Source of the DNA: Hypericum androsaemum
Taxonomy: Eukaryota > Streptophyta > Magnoliopsida > Malpighiales > Hypericaceae
NCBI GenBank assembly: GCA_963995505.1
Contig: OZ023183.1
Span: 15,930,671-15,994,670 of the forward strand
Length of the DNA stretch: 64,000 nucleotides
Direction of reading: 5' to 3'
Below the pieces are notes generated by a model that was not told the origin of the DNA, did not search any database, and saw only the letters and a program-made list of their open reading frames with translations. Positions 35,341 through 47,700 of the stretch are shown here, one piece after another (the first letter of the stretch is position 1; every line of letters begins with the position of its first letter). The position numbers and the translations under genes were made by a program.

Positions 35341-36307
35341 GGCGTAAAGTGACAATTGGCACTAAATTTTGTCCAGTCTGTAGGGGAGATTTGCTACCAA
35401 TTAGGGTGCATTATTACAGCGAGTCTGTTCGCTGTTTTGGGCTTCCCCTGTTGGGGAACCTTTTTGGTTGTAATATGGTTATATATAATATACAATTTTA
35501 CTGGAAAAAAAACTACAAGATCATATGTAAATATTAACAAAACAACAAGTAAATAAAGTGAACTTATCCCTGAGAAAAAATATATTTAAAGTATGAGCAA
35601 TTTATGAGGATAACTTACCAGACATGACTTCTTCACGAAAAACTTTACAAGAAGGGGTGACCGTGAACTCAATCTGATTTTATCATTTTTTTAGTTTTAA
35701 AATAATTAAGATTAAACTTTGATTTATATATATATCAAAAATTTATTGTACTAATTTTTTTAGGGAAGCTGTACTATATTCGAACCATTTAAAATCTCGT
35801 GCTATCAAATATATTTTTACAAAATGACAATCATAAATATTATTTGAAGACAATTTAGAAGAAGAACAACAATGTGAAAATTATCAAAAAAAAGCTTATC
35901 ACAAATTAATAACTTAAAATATTTTTTTAATTCGTAAAGTATATAAAAGAGTAAGTATTTATTAAATTAAAACCAATATTTAAAAACAAAATGTCATTAA
36001 AAATACAGCACTAAAGTTAAGACCGAGATATAGTGTTAAGTCGCATGATTTAACATCAAATTTGAACACTAGTTCCAACCTCGGACCAAATTTTTTCAGT
36101 TAGAAGATATTATCAATTTAGATAGAATAACGCTAGGGGAGTTCTATTGTATTAATATTTCTAAAACATTTAAAAGATAGTTCACTACGAGAATTGACTT
36201 ATTATGCTAATCGATGGAAAAAAATTTAATTAGCCCTATATCAATTGGTCCTTAAAATAAGATTCTCTGAGAAGTTTAACTAACCCTCCTTTATCAAACA
36301 GAAATAC
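35341..36307. other. AT-rich intergenic DNA, no gene seen
   Basis: Low-complexity A/T-rich stretch between LINE debris and the copia relic; nothing coding. Confidence 0.55.
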
Positions 36308-36598
36308 TGTTGGGATGGCGAGAAATAGGAAAGACTTATTTCCTATTCCTATTCCTATTCCTATTCAGACTAGATTCTGGACTCCTAATTAGACCTAGAT
36401 AGGTTACTTGTACACCAAGGGTTTGTCTCTATATAAAGACATGTTACCCTAAGGTTTTGTATGGCTTTGTGTCTCGAAAACTCATCAATAAAAGTTCTCC
36501 TTTTTCTCCGTGGATGTAGGCATTAGGCCGAACCACGTAATTCTCTTGTTCCGTGTTCTTTGTGCGATCTTGTTCTCTAGTTGCTGAATTCCTAACAA
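36308..36598 (+). repeat. 5' LTR of the copia relic
   Basis: Includes four CCTATT hexamers (three in the 3' copy), a TATA-type CTCTATATAAAGAC and an AATAAA (36487) before the end. Confidence 0.85.
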
Positions 36599-36626
36599 GT
36601 GGTATCAAGAGCTTGGGTTGGAGGAT

Positions 36627-38319
36627 GACGGACGGCGCGAAGTTTGCTCTTGTGAAGTTCGATGGTTCTTCGAATTTTGGGTTATGGCAAAGGCGTGTCA
36701 AGGATCTCCTCGTGCAACAAGGGATGGTCATCGCGCTCTCGGAGAAGAAGCCCGAGAAGATGGAGGAGCAAGAGTGGAAGGAGATGGGGGCCAAGGTGGT
36801 GGCGACAATTCGCTTGTGCTTGGCGGATGATGTGATGTATCACGTCATGGATGAGGAGTCACCAGCTGAGGTATGGAAGAAATTGGAGGCAAGGTATATG
36901 TCTAAGTCTTTGTCGAACAAGCTTTATCTTAAGCAAAGATTGTACGGGCTCAAGATGAAGGAGGGCTCGGATTTGAGCCAACACATTAATGGTTTCAGTC
37001 AACTTGTGAGCGACTTGAGAAAGGTTGATGTGAAGTTCGAGGAAGAAGACAAGGCATTGTTGCTGCTGAATTCTTTACCTGACTCCTACGAAAATTTGGT
37101 TACAACTTTAACTTGGGGGAAGGAGTCCCTGGTGTTGGAAGATATCACAAGTGCTCTGCTAGAGTTTCATCAAAGAAGGAAAATTGACGATGAACAAGCG
37201 GAAGGGCTAGTTGTGAGGGGTAGCCATGGTGATCGTAGTGGGGCAAAAGATAGGAAGGGATCCAAGTCGTGGTCAAGGAGGTTCAAGGGAAATTGCTTCG
37301 AGTGCGGAGAAAAAGGGCACGTGAAGAAGGATTGTCCAAAAAGAACTCGGGATCGCGAGGAAAAAGGATCAGGTTCCGTGAATGTGGCCTCACATTCGGA
37401 CGGGTCAGATGGTGATCTTCTTTCTGTTTTGTCAAGTCCAAAGCATTCTAATTCCTGGATTTTGGATAGCGCTTGCTCTTTCCACATGACGCCCAAGAGA
37501 GGGTGGTTCGACACCTACAAGTTCGTTGATTCAGGTATGGTGACTATGGGTGATGGTTCTACTTGTAGAATTGCTGGCATAGGTGATATCCGAATTAAGA
37601 TGTAGGATGGTGTTGAGAGAAAATTGTGTGGGGTTAGGCATGTTCCAAAGTTGGAGAGGAATTTGATCTCGTTAGGAGCCTTGGATTATAGTGGGTACAA
37701 CTATAATGTTGTAGGCGGGCTAATGGAGGTGGAGAAGGATGCTGTGGTGGTGATGAAGGGTGAAAGGAATGCTAGAAATACCTACAGGTTAGTGGGGAAC
37801 ACGGTTGTAGGTGGAGTCACCTCGTTGGGTTCTGATAGAGGGGAGAAAAGCTCTTGTGTGATGGAGCAAAAGCTTGACATGAATGGTTTGAGTAGAGTTG
37901 AGATTCGCAAAGACAAAGTTAGCAAGTTCCCGCTATGGTTGTCTAAAAGGACGTGCACGTCAAAGGTGTTGGGTAGGTTTTGCATGGGGAATGCGAAGCC
38001 GTTGGTAGCACCACGGACGAATCAGGTATCTCACTCAAGGCCGAACGGTGGAGTTCGTGGCATGTCGAGGGTTCTACTTGGTGGAACAAAAGGTTGCCCT
38101 TTGTATGCTATTGCATGTAGCATTGGTATGAGGCAAGAAGGTCCAGCGGAGAAGCAGTTCGAGGTTGCGGAGCATGGGGTTGACCGAAAAATAGAGAGCG
38201 CATCTATTGGTCACAAGTTTGCTTCAGCAGGTGGACTTGCTAGTTGGGGTTCAATGGAGATTGGAGGGAATAGGCCAAGCAAGCTCAGAAGCTCGAGTTT
38301 GGGGGCTGGCTCCAAGTGA
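36627..38319 (+). pseudogene. copia gag and protease region, with one in-frame TAG and loss of pol
   Basis: From ATG at 36627 the frame reads ALVKFDGSSNFGLWQRRVKD, MSKSLSNKLYLKQRLYGLKM and LLLLNSLPDSYENLVTTLTW, the UBN2/Gag pattern of Tnt1-type copia elements, then a CCHC knuckle CFECGEKGHVKKDC and the protease start WILDSACSFHM, in which the usual D-[ST]-A/G site reads DSA. A TAG at 37603-37605 interrupts the frame. The same frame continues to 38319 with VRHVPKLERNLISLGALDYS (GAG-pre-integrase region) and then unrelated sequence. Integrase and reverse transcriptase are deleted. Confidence 0.85.
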
Positions 38320-38521
38320 TTGAACAAAAGGTGAAGAGAAAGTTGAGATGGTCTTATTGATGCAGTTATCTATGGTCCGAGATGGAGTCGGTGGAGTCGG
38401 ATTGGTTTTGCAAGATCTCATGGTTCTTCATGGGACGGTGTTTTATCAAGGTGGAGTTTGTTGAAGTTCGGGTAGAGCTTCATGGTTCTTCCACGAGATG
38501 ATTTCTCGCCAAGGTGGAGAT

Positions 38522-38686
38522 TGTTGGGATGGCGAGAAATAGGAAAGACTTATTTCCTATTCCTATTCCTATTCTGACTAGATTCTGGACTCCTAATTAG
38601 ACCTAGATAGGTTACTTGTACACCAAGGATTTGTCTCTATATAAAGACATGTTACCCTAAGGTTTTGTATGGCTTTGTGGCTCGAA
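38522..38686 (+). repeat. Truncated 3' LTR of the copia relic
   Basis: Matches the first about 165 bp of the 5' LTR; preceded by a purine-rich tract. It retains the TATA-like region but lacks R/U5. Confidence 0.85.
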
Positions 38687-38769
38687 TCCTTTAGCAACAT
38701 GAGTTGAAATAGTCCTAATACAAGTCAAAACAGAGAAAATAAGAAACAAGGATGGTAAGAGTAGAGTCC

Positions 38770-41700
38770 TCATTTAAATTGTGCCTTGTCTTTTTTGGTG
38801 GTATCACCTTCTCCTCCTCTTCCATCCCTGTCCTCTTTCCCTGAATCACCTCCATCTTTCCTTCCTTGAAGAATCATGGATATCTGGAGGCCTCTGCTAA
38901 ATGCTTGATTGAAAAGCAGGCGAGTTTGGAACTCCGACACGAATGGGAACCACGACAAGACGGCAATTGGCATGAACAGCAGAACTCCCATCAGGTACTC
39001 GTAAGCTCTGCCGAGCTCTTTGATTGATTCCCAGAATCCTATCCTTCCGAGCAAGTTCCGGCATGCTTGTCCAATCTTTCAACACAACAAAGGGAGGAGG
39101 ATAACAACATCAGAACAGCTCTTCAAGTGTCAAAAATAAAAAAATCTGCTCTCTTTGAAGATGACAACAAGTGCAGCTTACAAGAAGAACAGCCCAGCCA
39201 GTTGGCAAGAATGCCATGATTGAAGCAAACAGATCCGTTATCGTGAGGCCGCAAACAACAAATAAGACTGTCATCACTGAGACAAACCCAAGGAAAAGAA
39301 GGGCTTTGAGAATCCTGAACATGAGCTGGAAGTCGGTGCCAAATCTTCTCCTTCCCATTGATACCAGCTTAATGTGAAGAGAAACAATCCAAAATCAGGC
39401 ATCTACACTCCCATATAAAAACCAGCAAAGGACAGTTGGAATATTATAGTATCAGATCGAACGCAGCTTGATTACGTATATGCTTATGGATGATGATGTT
39501 CTTTCAACTAGAGGCGTTGACGATTTCTAATTTAAACCAAGCAACTTACAACCTAGTTAGTATCCATGCATACCTTCAGTACCAACAGAGCAGTTATCAT
39601 GACAACCCAAGATAGGCCATAGACCTACAATCAGGACAGAGTTAGTTAGTTTATCAGAATCCACACAAGTGTAAACACTGGCAAGGCGAAGTCAGAGAGA
39701 GTACCAGTAAATTTTTACTGTGATGAGCAATATCAAGGTGGTAGACAATCCCATATTGGTAGATGAAAAACCGGCACACAAGAATTATCTCGAGCACCCT
39801 GCCCCTTGTACTTGTGTACTTGAGATGTTCTTGCTCTTCAACCCACCACGACTCCCAGCTTTTTTCTGTTGGGATCCCAATACCACCACGATTTCCCATC
39901 CACCTTTTCCAATCTGTCCAGTCATCCACTGTCTTCTGCCAGTCAAAACCTGATGGATTGAATACAAAAGGAGCAAACAACCAGGAAGTGACCAGGAACC
40001 ACATTGAAAAGGTGATGAACAGATAAAGCTTTGAACTGCGGTAGGACTCCCCATAGACTGCATACAAGACTAGTAATATAACCAACTCCAATCCCTTCAC
40101 AAAGTGACTCCTCGAGTACGTTCTGTAGTTTTCAGCAAACTTTGCATGAAAGACAACAAAACCACGGCCAGTCGCGCGATACTTCGAACCACCATGCAAA
40201 ATTGTTCTGCCATAGTAATGAGCCTTGGTCCCTAGTTGGAAAGTGAAAAAAACAGATGCTAGCTGTAGCTGCATAATGATAAAGTCACCAAGAGCAGTGC
40301 GAAAGCCTTTCTCCAAACCGATTTCCATAACCATGGGGAGAACCAACAACAAGCCCAGCTGGAAGACTGATTGAGTTGCCAAAGCTTCTTCTAGGGCCTT
40401 GTTCTGTTGTATGCTTGAGCTTGTTAGGATTGCACCTTCCAAACCACTCATTAACATGTAGAACCGTCCGTATAAGAATACATACACAGTAAGCACAGTT
40501 ACCTGAAGAAACAAAAAGGTTCAAATCAAACTGTGACGTGCCACCATTCAGATGAATTGGCCAAGATCCTCACCAAAATGATATCCTAAGGATATTCTAT
40601 GATTCTTTCAAAGAATATCCTATAATTAAATGTTAAGAAATTCCAATTATGAAAGGAAAAGAGGAACGAATAGCATGGGCTGATGTAACATACCATGCTG
40701 CTAAAATAGAATCCAACCGTTGTGAAGTAGAATGACAACATTCTATAGAAGTCAAACCGACGGCCAAGTCGATAAACGTCGCGGCTAAGCGTTTGCTCCC
40801 CATTTCCATTAGCAACCTTTGCTTCGAAAGATGAAATTTGATTCATTCCCACATCACGCCCCTTGCCTACTTGGATGTACTCATGATGCGTAATATATCC
40901 CCCGCGTAAAGTTGAATTGTACCCTAAATAAAACAAAGATGGTTAAAGAACTGATCCTGCATTGCAACTATTCCAGAGAGAAATCAGCCTTACCTGAAAA
41001 TATATCCTCACTCAAATTTATAGTCTTTGAGGCCTTGCTTACGCCACCCCTTGTTATGTGGAAAATTCTGTCAAATATATCTGGATGGCCATAATGGAAC
41101 CGCACCCTATAATATTTCACAGAATGGGTCTTAAGAGCAGCGAAAACAGTTTAGAAAATAGCTAGCTTGAGAACAACTGACAAACATATAGTCCTTATGT
41201 TAGAAAAGAACCTAAAAGGACTCGAAGTTTTGTTGAGTTAGCTAATTTAATATCAATGCATCTATCATTGTTGAGGTGATCGTACTATTTGATGCAAAGC
41301 AGACGTTACTAAAATGTACTTAACCATCGCAGACATATTTTTATTCTTTAGGGCTTTCTGTTTTCAAGATAGTTTGAATTGAATCTCTTACAAGCTTCCA
41401 GTACTCTTGTCCGCCTAATTCGCTTCTCGGTCCTTCATTTGGCATATACTTTGGTTACACACCGACAACTTGGAATGGAGAAAAAAAGAATCTAGTTTCT
41501 TCTGCATCTTGTTAAGACTTCTGCTTTCCAATTTGTCGAAATCGGCATCAAAATCTAACAGGTTTATGCTTAGAATATCCTAGAAATAAAATGAGAGGAG
41601 AGGAGAACTGAACAACTTTGATTGGAGAAGAATTACTGCCTAATGATATTTAACTCAACATTACCTCAGAGGGCTAGCCAAAATACGCTGGCCAATAGTC

Positions 41701-44700
41701 ACGAAGCTGGTCTCTTGATTAGACATGAACCAAGCAAGAGATGAGACACTGAAAATTGAGAAATGCTGAAAGTTATGGGAATGCATATATGCAATAATAA
41801 TAATAATAATAATGCACCACGATTTCCTGTTAAGTAGATCTCTCCAAGAAAGTGATTGAACTAGCAATGGCCAAACCTTCCAGTAAATATATGCTCCCTT
41901 AGCCCCAAAATAGTGGGTCTTCGTTGACCTCGATGAAATGTTTTTAGTTCTTCCAACACATTTCGCATCTTAAAAGCTTCTTCAAAATAATTATCCTGTG
42001 AAACAGATTGCAGCCTTGCTCACTGAAATGCTTTATAGTTGGGAAATATAAACAGGAAAATGTAGAAAAGGGGTGTAATGAAAGACACCTGATTCATGTC
42101 TATAGTCTGAAGGGCCTCCCCTCGAGTGAAAATGATGGCATGATTTTGATTTTCTGGTTTCCCTTCACCAATTTCTGTTGGGGCGCCAGGAAGCTTGATT
42201 CGGTAGATTTCCTTTATCATACCAAATTCCAAAATGATCAATTGTTTCCAGAACCGGTAACAGAAAAGTAAAAAAGCAATATAAGACAATGGCATTTGAT
42301 CGCTTTGGACCTCATACAGCCATAGATGACTGGGTTTTGCTTAGAACACCATATAAGACATCTAAATAACTTTGCCGCCTCCGAACTGTTCTAAATTTTT
42401 CACGTGAGAGCAGAGCTGATTTAGACTCTTAATTGACATGATCAGAACATTAGAGAATAAGAATGAATTTGCAATGTTAACATCAACCTGTCAGAATAAT
42501 ACAGATCTATTATAAACAAGAGGAAGCTACTTTGTTATCTTACGTAAACAATAAAGAGCATTGAAGTACCTCATCTAACTTATCACCTCCCTTGACGAGA
42601 ACGGAGTAATATAACTTCTGAGATTTTCCATTTACTGTCTCCTCTCTTTCATCGATATAAGCAACCCGTAGTTGAGGATATCTGCCAAATTGTCCACAAT
42701 AGCTGAGGCTTGGGTGGGAACTTCTCAGCTTCACACTACTAACACAGTTTCAACTTCTATTATGGAAATTCCTATATGGTATCAGAGCCAATTGCTCTAA
42801 CGAGCCCATGACCCGTTGTGCTCGCATGGCCCGCCTTTGAAAGTACGAGAGGCAGTGTGAAGCCCGTGCAAACTTCAGCCCGATGGGCTTCGTTTGAGGG
42901 GGCGTGTTGGAGAGAATCCCACATCGGAAGTTGCATGTGGGTTGGGCCTGTTTATAAGGGTGGATGATCCACCTACTCACTACCTTAAGGTTTTGGGTAG
43001 GATATGGAAATTCCTATATTCCAAATAAAAAACAACTTACCTGAGCATGAGATTGAGGATATTGTTAAAACTACTACGCTCTCGAACATCGGTGGACCTT
43101 TTCTGGGCCCCATAAACCTGACATGAAACAACATAGGTGAATTTCAAATCTGCAAGAGCTTGTGTTCGGTCAGACAATGCCTTGAGATCCTCCCTGCCCA
43201 TGTCCATAGTGCGGTCGCCACTGAAGGTGGCTGCAATAGAAAGTTAAGAAAACCAGAGGGTAAGCATGAATATTTCGATGCACACTATTACATGATAAAG
43301 TCTGATGAAACAACATACCATTTTCTCCGGCGAATTCCAGGAAGCACTGGAGTTCTAGAGCCTGCCTATAGTACATCATCCCTCGCACTGTTACAAGTAT
43401 ATGAATAAGTAGAATAACGTAAAGTATGCATAGCTTGCAGGATAAACATGAATAATAGTATCAAAGGGTTACCTGTTCTAGCCAGTGTCTGGCCCCTGTA
43501 GGATACCCATTCGCGCTTCAACTCCATCCAATCTTTGGAACCAGGCTTAACACGCTCCTCAAAGTTTTTCCATTCATCTTCAATGAAGGTCAGCAAAAAA
43601 AAAAAAATTATGTCGAAACTAGTAAGAAAAATATCAGAAAAGGGCACAAATCAAAACTCACCGCTATAAATAGTCTGTAGATAGAACAACATAGTAATCC
43701 CATCTTCATTTTTCTTTCCAAGGTCATCGTCAGAATACATAACATCTTCCTTGTAATATGGAGTTAAAACACTACCCATTCGCCAGAAATACATAGCATT
43801 AGAGTGAGACACTTGGCATCTAATTCTAATCGACGAGCATTATATATCTACTTGAAGTATAAACAAAAAGACACACACTTGAAGTATAAACAAAACATTT
43901 TGGCCCCTGTAGTTTGCATAAATGTACAGATTTCCCCAGGTGTGTACAAACAGGTCCATGTAGTTTGCATAAATGGACTGATTGGCCCCCTGTGTTATCT
44001 AGGGGTAATCATTACATTTGTGCAACCAACATGCGCCAAAATGTATTTTCCCCAAGAAATAACTATCAATGTCATGCAAAAACTGCAGAAAAAATCCACT
44101 TTACCAAAGGCCTAAAGGGATCCTTAAATAACCTACTAACCTAGATATGACAATTCCTTCGATGGATGAATAGGAGATGCACTCGAACTGACCTGAAAGA
44201 GAGCATGTCCCGGACTTTTGGAGCAATTGGCATGCTCATGAATAAAGAGTTTGCGAAGAAAGTTATTCGGCGACGAGCATCCAAGTTTGAAGGGACATTG
44301 ATGGCAGATTCCTTAGTGATTAAGAGAAGATGAAGCCTGGTAACCTGCAAAGCAAGCAGAATAAGATAGACATCAGTGTGCCTTACAATATGACGACCGT
44401 CAGATAGTTTTTCCAGTTCATGACCCTGAAGCTTACCTTCTCTCTCCAAGATTTATCTTGAGTAAGGCCAATATTTATCTTTACAAATCTCTCCTCCTGC
44501 TTGCTACTTTGTTTATCCGCAGCACTAGAGTGAGATCTCTTGAGAAGGCTAAGAGATTAAGAGAACAAGAAGAAGTTTTATCAAAAGGTTTATTCTTTCA
44601 AAACAGTACCAACTTATAGTTTTTGTCAGTCAGTGATATTTTTGTACTTACTCCTGGCCATGATTCATTATATCATGAGTTATAACTTCCATGATGTCCT

Positions 44701-47700
44701 GAAGAAGATTGATTATTTGAGACCTATACTTATCCAACCTATCCTTATCCACATCCTTAGGATCATCTAACTGTCAAGGTGGAAGAGTTAGTGATCAGAG
44801 GCAAGTCCGTACCATGGGAACATGTCTAATTCGACAAGAAAATAGAACAAACAATGAACAACATAGGATCGAGTACCAAGAGATTTAGAAACCTCTCCAG
44901 CATTCCAGAAAGCAAAGGCAAACCACTTGTCCGAAATTCAATCAGAAATCTGTCTTGTAGTATGCTCTCGCCAACTTCGTGACAAATATCTCGTACTATC
45001 CTTTTCAGATAGAAAGAATGAAATCAATAAATAGAAGACTCAAAGCAGCAAATATAAATACTCACATTTCATCCAATATAAGCATTCCTAATGTATATCT
45101 AATATGTTTTGAACTTTGAAGATTAAATCTTGCGAAAAAAGCTTCTTACGACAGATCGGCTTCATCTTGGAGAAGATCGAGTATTATTTCTCTCAATGCG
45201 TCATAGCATTCCTAATGTGTATCTAATATGTTTTGAACTTTGAAGATTAAATCTTGCGAAAAAAGCTTCTTACGACAGATCGGCTTCATCTTGGAGAAGA
45301 TCGAGTATTATTTCTCTCAATGCGTCATAGCACTCTATAACTGCGGAACGCATGTAATCATCCATTTTCTTGAATAACTCTGCATCTTCCTTTCCATTGA
45401 AATCTTTCACAATGTCCAATGCGATTGGAATCTAATACGTGATGAACCAGAGAAGGTAAGAATTGATGCTGAAATTGTGTCCAACACAAAAATCTATTAT
45501 GCCTAAACAGTTTGTAAAACCAATACCTTACTAGCCAGTAGAAATGGAGGCCACTGGACCACACTGACATCATTTGAAGAATATGGGACAAGAAGCAAGT
45601 CCCTTTCACTGAGCAGTCACAAGCAAGAAAGCAAGATAAGAAGTATTGAACTGCTAACATAAGATGAAAATGGTGTACCTCATTGGAGCTAGTTTAACGT
45701 TTTTTTTTTTTCACTATCAAAAGATAAAATAAAAGAGACTCAGAAGCCTCAACTGATTGCTGATCAGATCTTCTTCTCTCATGCTATTTATGAATTCGTT
45801 CCACACTTGAGAAAAGTCTGTTATATTCTTTCTTTCAATCAATTCATCCTGCATAGGGAAAAGTTGGTCCAAGCCACACTTGATGTTTAAACAGAACTGG
45901 CATTTCAAGTTAGTTTGTTGACTTGTTAACAATTTAAGCAAAATTAAGAAATTAGATGCACAGAGAATTCCACACATTCTCATATGATAATTGGCCATCC
46001 AGAAAAGTATCAACTCATAAGGGGTTGTGCTTTTAACGTTAATTACCGAAGAATTTCTGTTTGTATCCTCATGTGTTGAAGGCACGAGATATTTACTGAA
46101 TGCTCGGGGCACATACTGGAATCTAGATCGTAGCATCCCCAGTGTTCGAATCTGGAAAACAGAAGACACAAAATGTATCTTTCACTTAAAATGAGAACAT
46201 ATCTCCATGAAAGTGAATTTTCTAGAATCAGCATTACATCACAAGGCATAAAAATTTTCAACATGAGGGGAAAAAAAATTAAGATTTCACATGTCACATT
46301 GTACGGCAATTATTTGCTAATAAATGATCCATGGAGTGAAAGAAACACAAACCTCCCCCAGATGGCTGAAGGCACCAAGAATCCCGCCGGCGAGAGTAGA
46401 AAATATGGCATACCAAATTTGTGTATCCATGAAATAGACCTAATACACCAATGCAAGATACTATCTTAAAGAACAGACAGTTTAATTGCTTAAAAGTATA
46501 GAAATATAAGCTTCACTTACCAAAACGATTGGCGCCCATATGGCAATGACTACACCGATGTTACGGGTAGCTGTGATGTGTTCAAAGCAACACTTAATAT
46601 ATGAATAACAAATCATAATAATTATACTTGAAGACAGTAAAAAAAAAATTTTACCATTGGGAAAAAATTCATGCCACTGATAGCTGGAAACATGCACCCC
46701 CATTATCAACTTTGTTGGTTTGACTAGAGGAGATATCTATAATTCATGACAGAAAATCAAGGTTCAGATAAGATGAAGTTTATCCAAGATATCAAGTTTT
46801 TTGCATCAGCTGCGTAATTCAATGGCATCACATCAGGAAATGATAAATTGGCATATAGGTTGAAGGAAAGCTGAACAAACTATTTCACATGACCTATATA
46901 CTTCAACTTGTAAGTAAAAATTTTTGAATTTATAAACAGACATCCACTTTTGAAGGCAGAATATCCACAAGTACTTCTTTTGCTTTTTCCTTAATTTTAT
47001 TTTATTCTTAATTCATTTACTATGATATTGAATCCCAGCTCGTTTTCCTTGGTAACTATTCTACTTGATCCAAATGGCTAATCCATTTTTCAATCTATAC
47101 TAATTAGCTTCCATGCTTATATAGAATGTAACGAAGGGGATCCCGGATAAAGGTCAAACCCAGTGTACAGTTCTATGCTTCATACAAATAACTTAAGACG
47201 ATTGGGACTAACAACAAATATTGATTAGAAAAGCACCTCAATGTAGTAGCTGAATGCAAGCTTGCTCATTAGTAGCATGATCCAGAATAGTGTATATCTG
47301 AAAAGGACAACAATAAACGGTTGCTGAAACACCCCATGACATTGGAACATATCTCAAGTTTCATATAATAAGCAAAAGAATAAATAAATACGTAAAGCTA
47401 AAAAATTATAAGAATCAGAAGGTGCAATTGGAGTGCACAAATATCACTATCGCAAGCTGTCTTATAAATATGTTAAGCATCAAGATACTCCACATAAAAG
47501 CAACCAACTGTAACTGCTTCTTCTCTTACTTCATGAGTGTTAAAAAATCTTCATGCAAGCCTCTTCCAATAAACAATTTTGGCTGCAATGTGGTGAATAA
47601 AAATGTAAGAAAATCACCGAAATAAGGTTTGCCAGAAGAGGAAAGGGAAGAAAGTGGTAAAAGGAGCCAGAAGAAAAGTTTCTTGTACGTGCCTGTGTCC

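Larger units (their letters stand above)
36308..38686 (+). mobile_element. Tnt1-like Ty1/copia relic: LTR, PBS, gag-protease, truncated 3' LTR
   Basis: A 5' LTR begins TGTTGGGATGGCGAGAAATA at 36308 and ends near 36598. TGGTATCAAGAGC (about 36600-36612) is an initiator-Met tRNA primer site. A second copy of the LTR start follows AAGGTGGAGAT at 38522 and matches through CTCGAA (about 38686), where similarity stops, so the 3' LTR is only about 165 bp. Reverse transcriptase, RNase H and the integrase core are absent. The truncated LTR lies 84 bp from the CALS7 stop codon. Confidence 0.9.

Noticed and set aside
45154..45204. Second exon-24-like block as a separate mutually exclusive exon
   Set aside because: It lacks an upstream splice acceptor of its own; it is the partial product of the 124-bp duplication.
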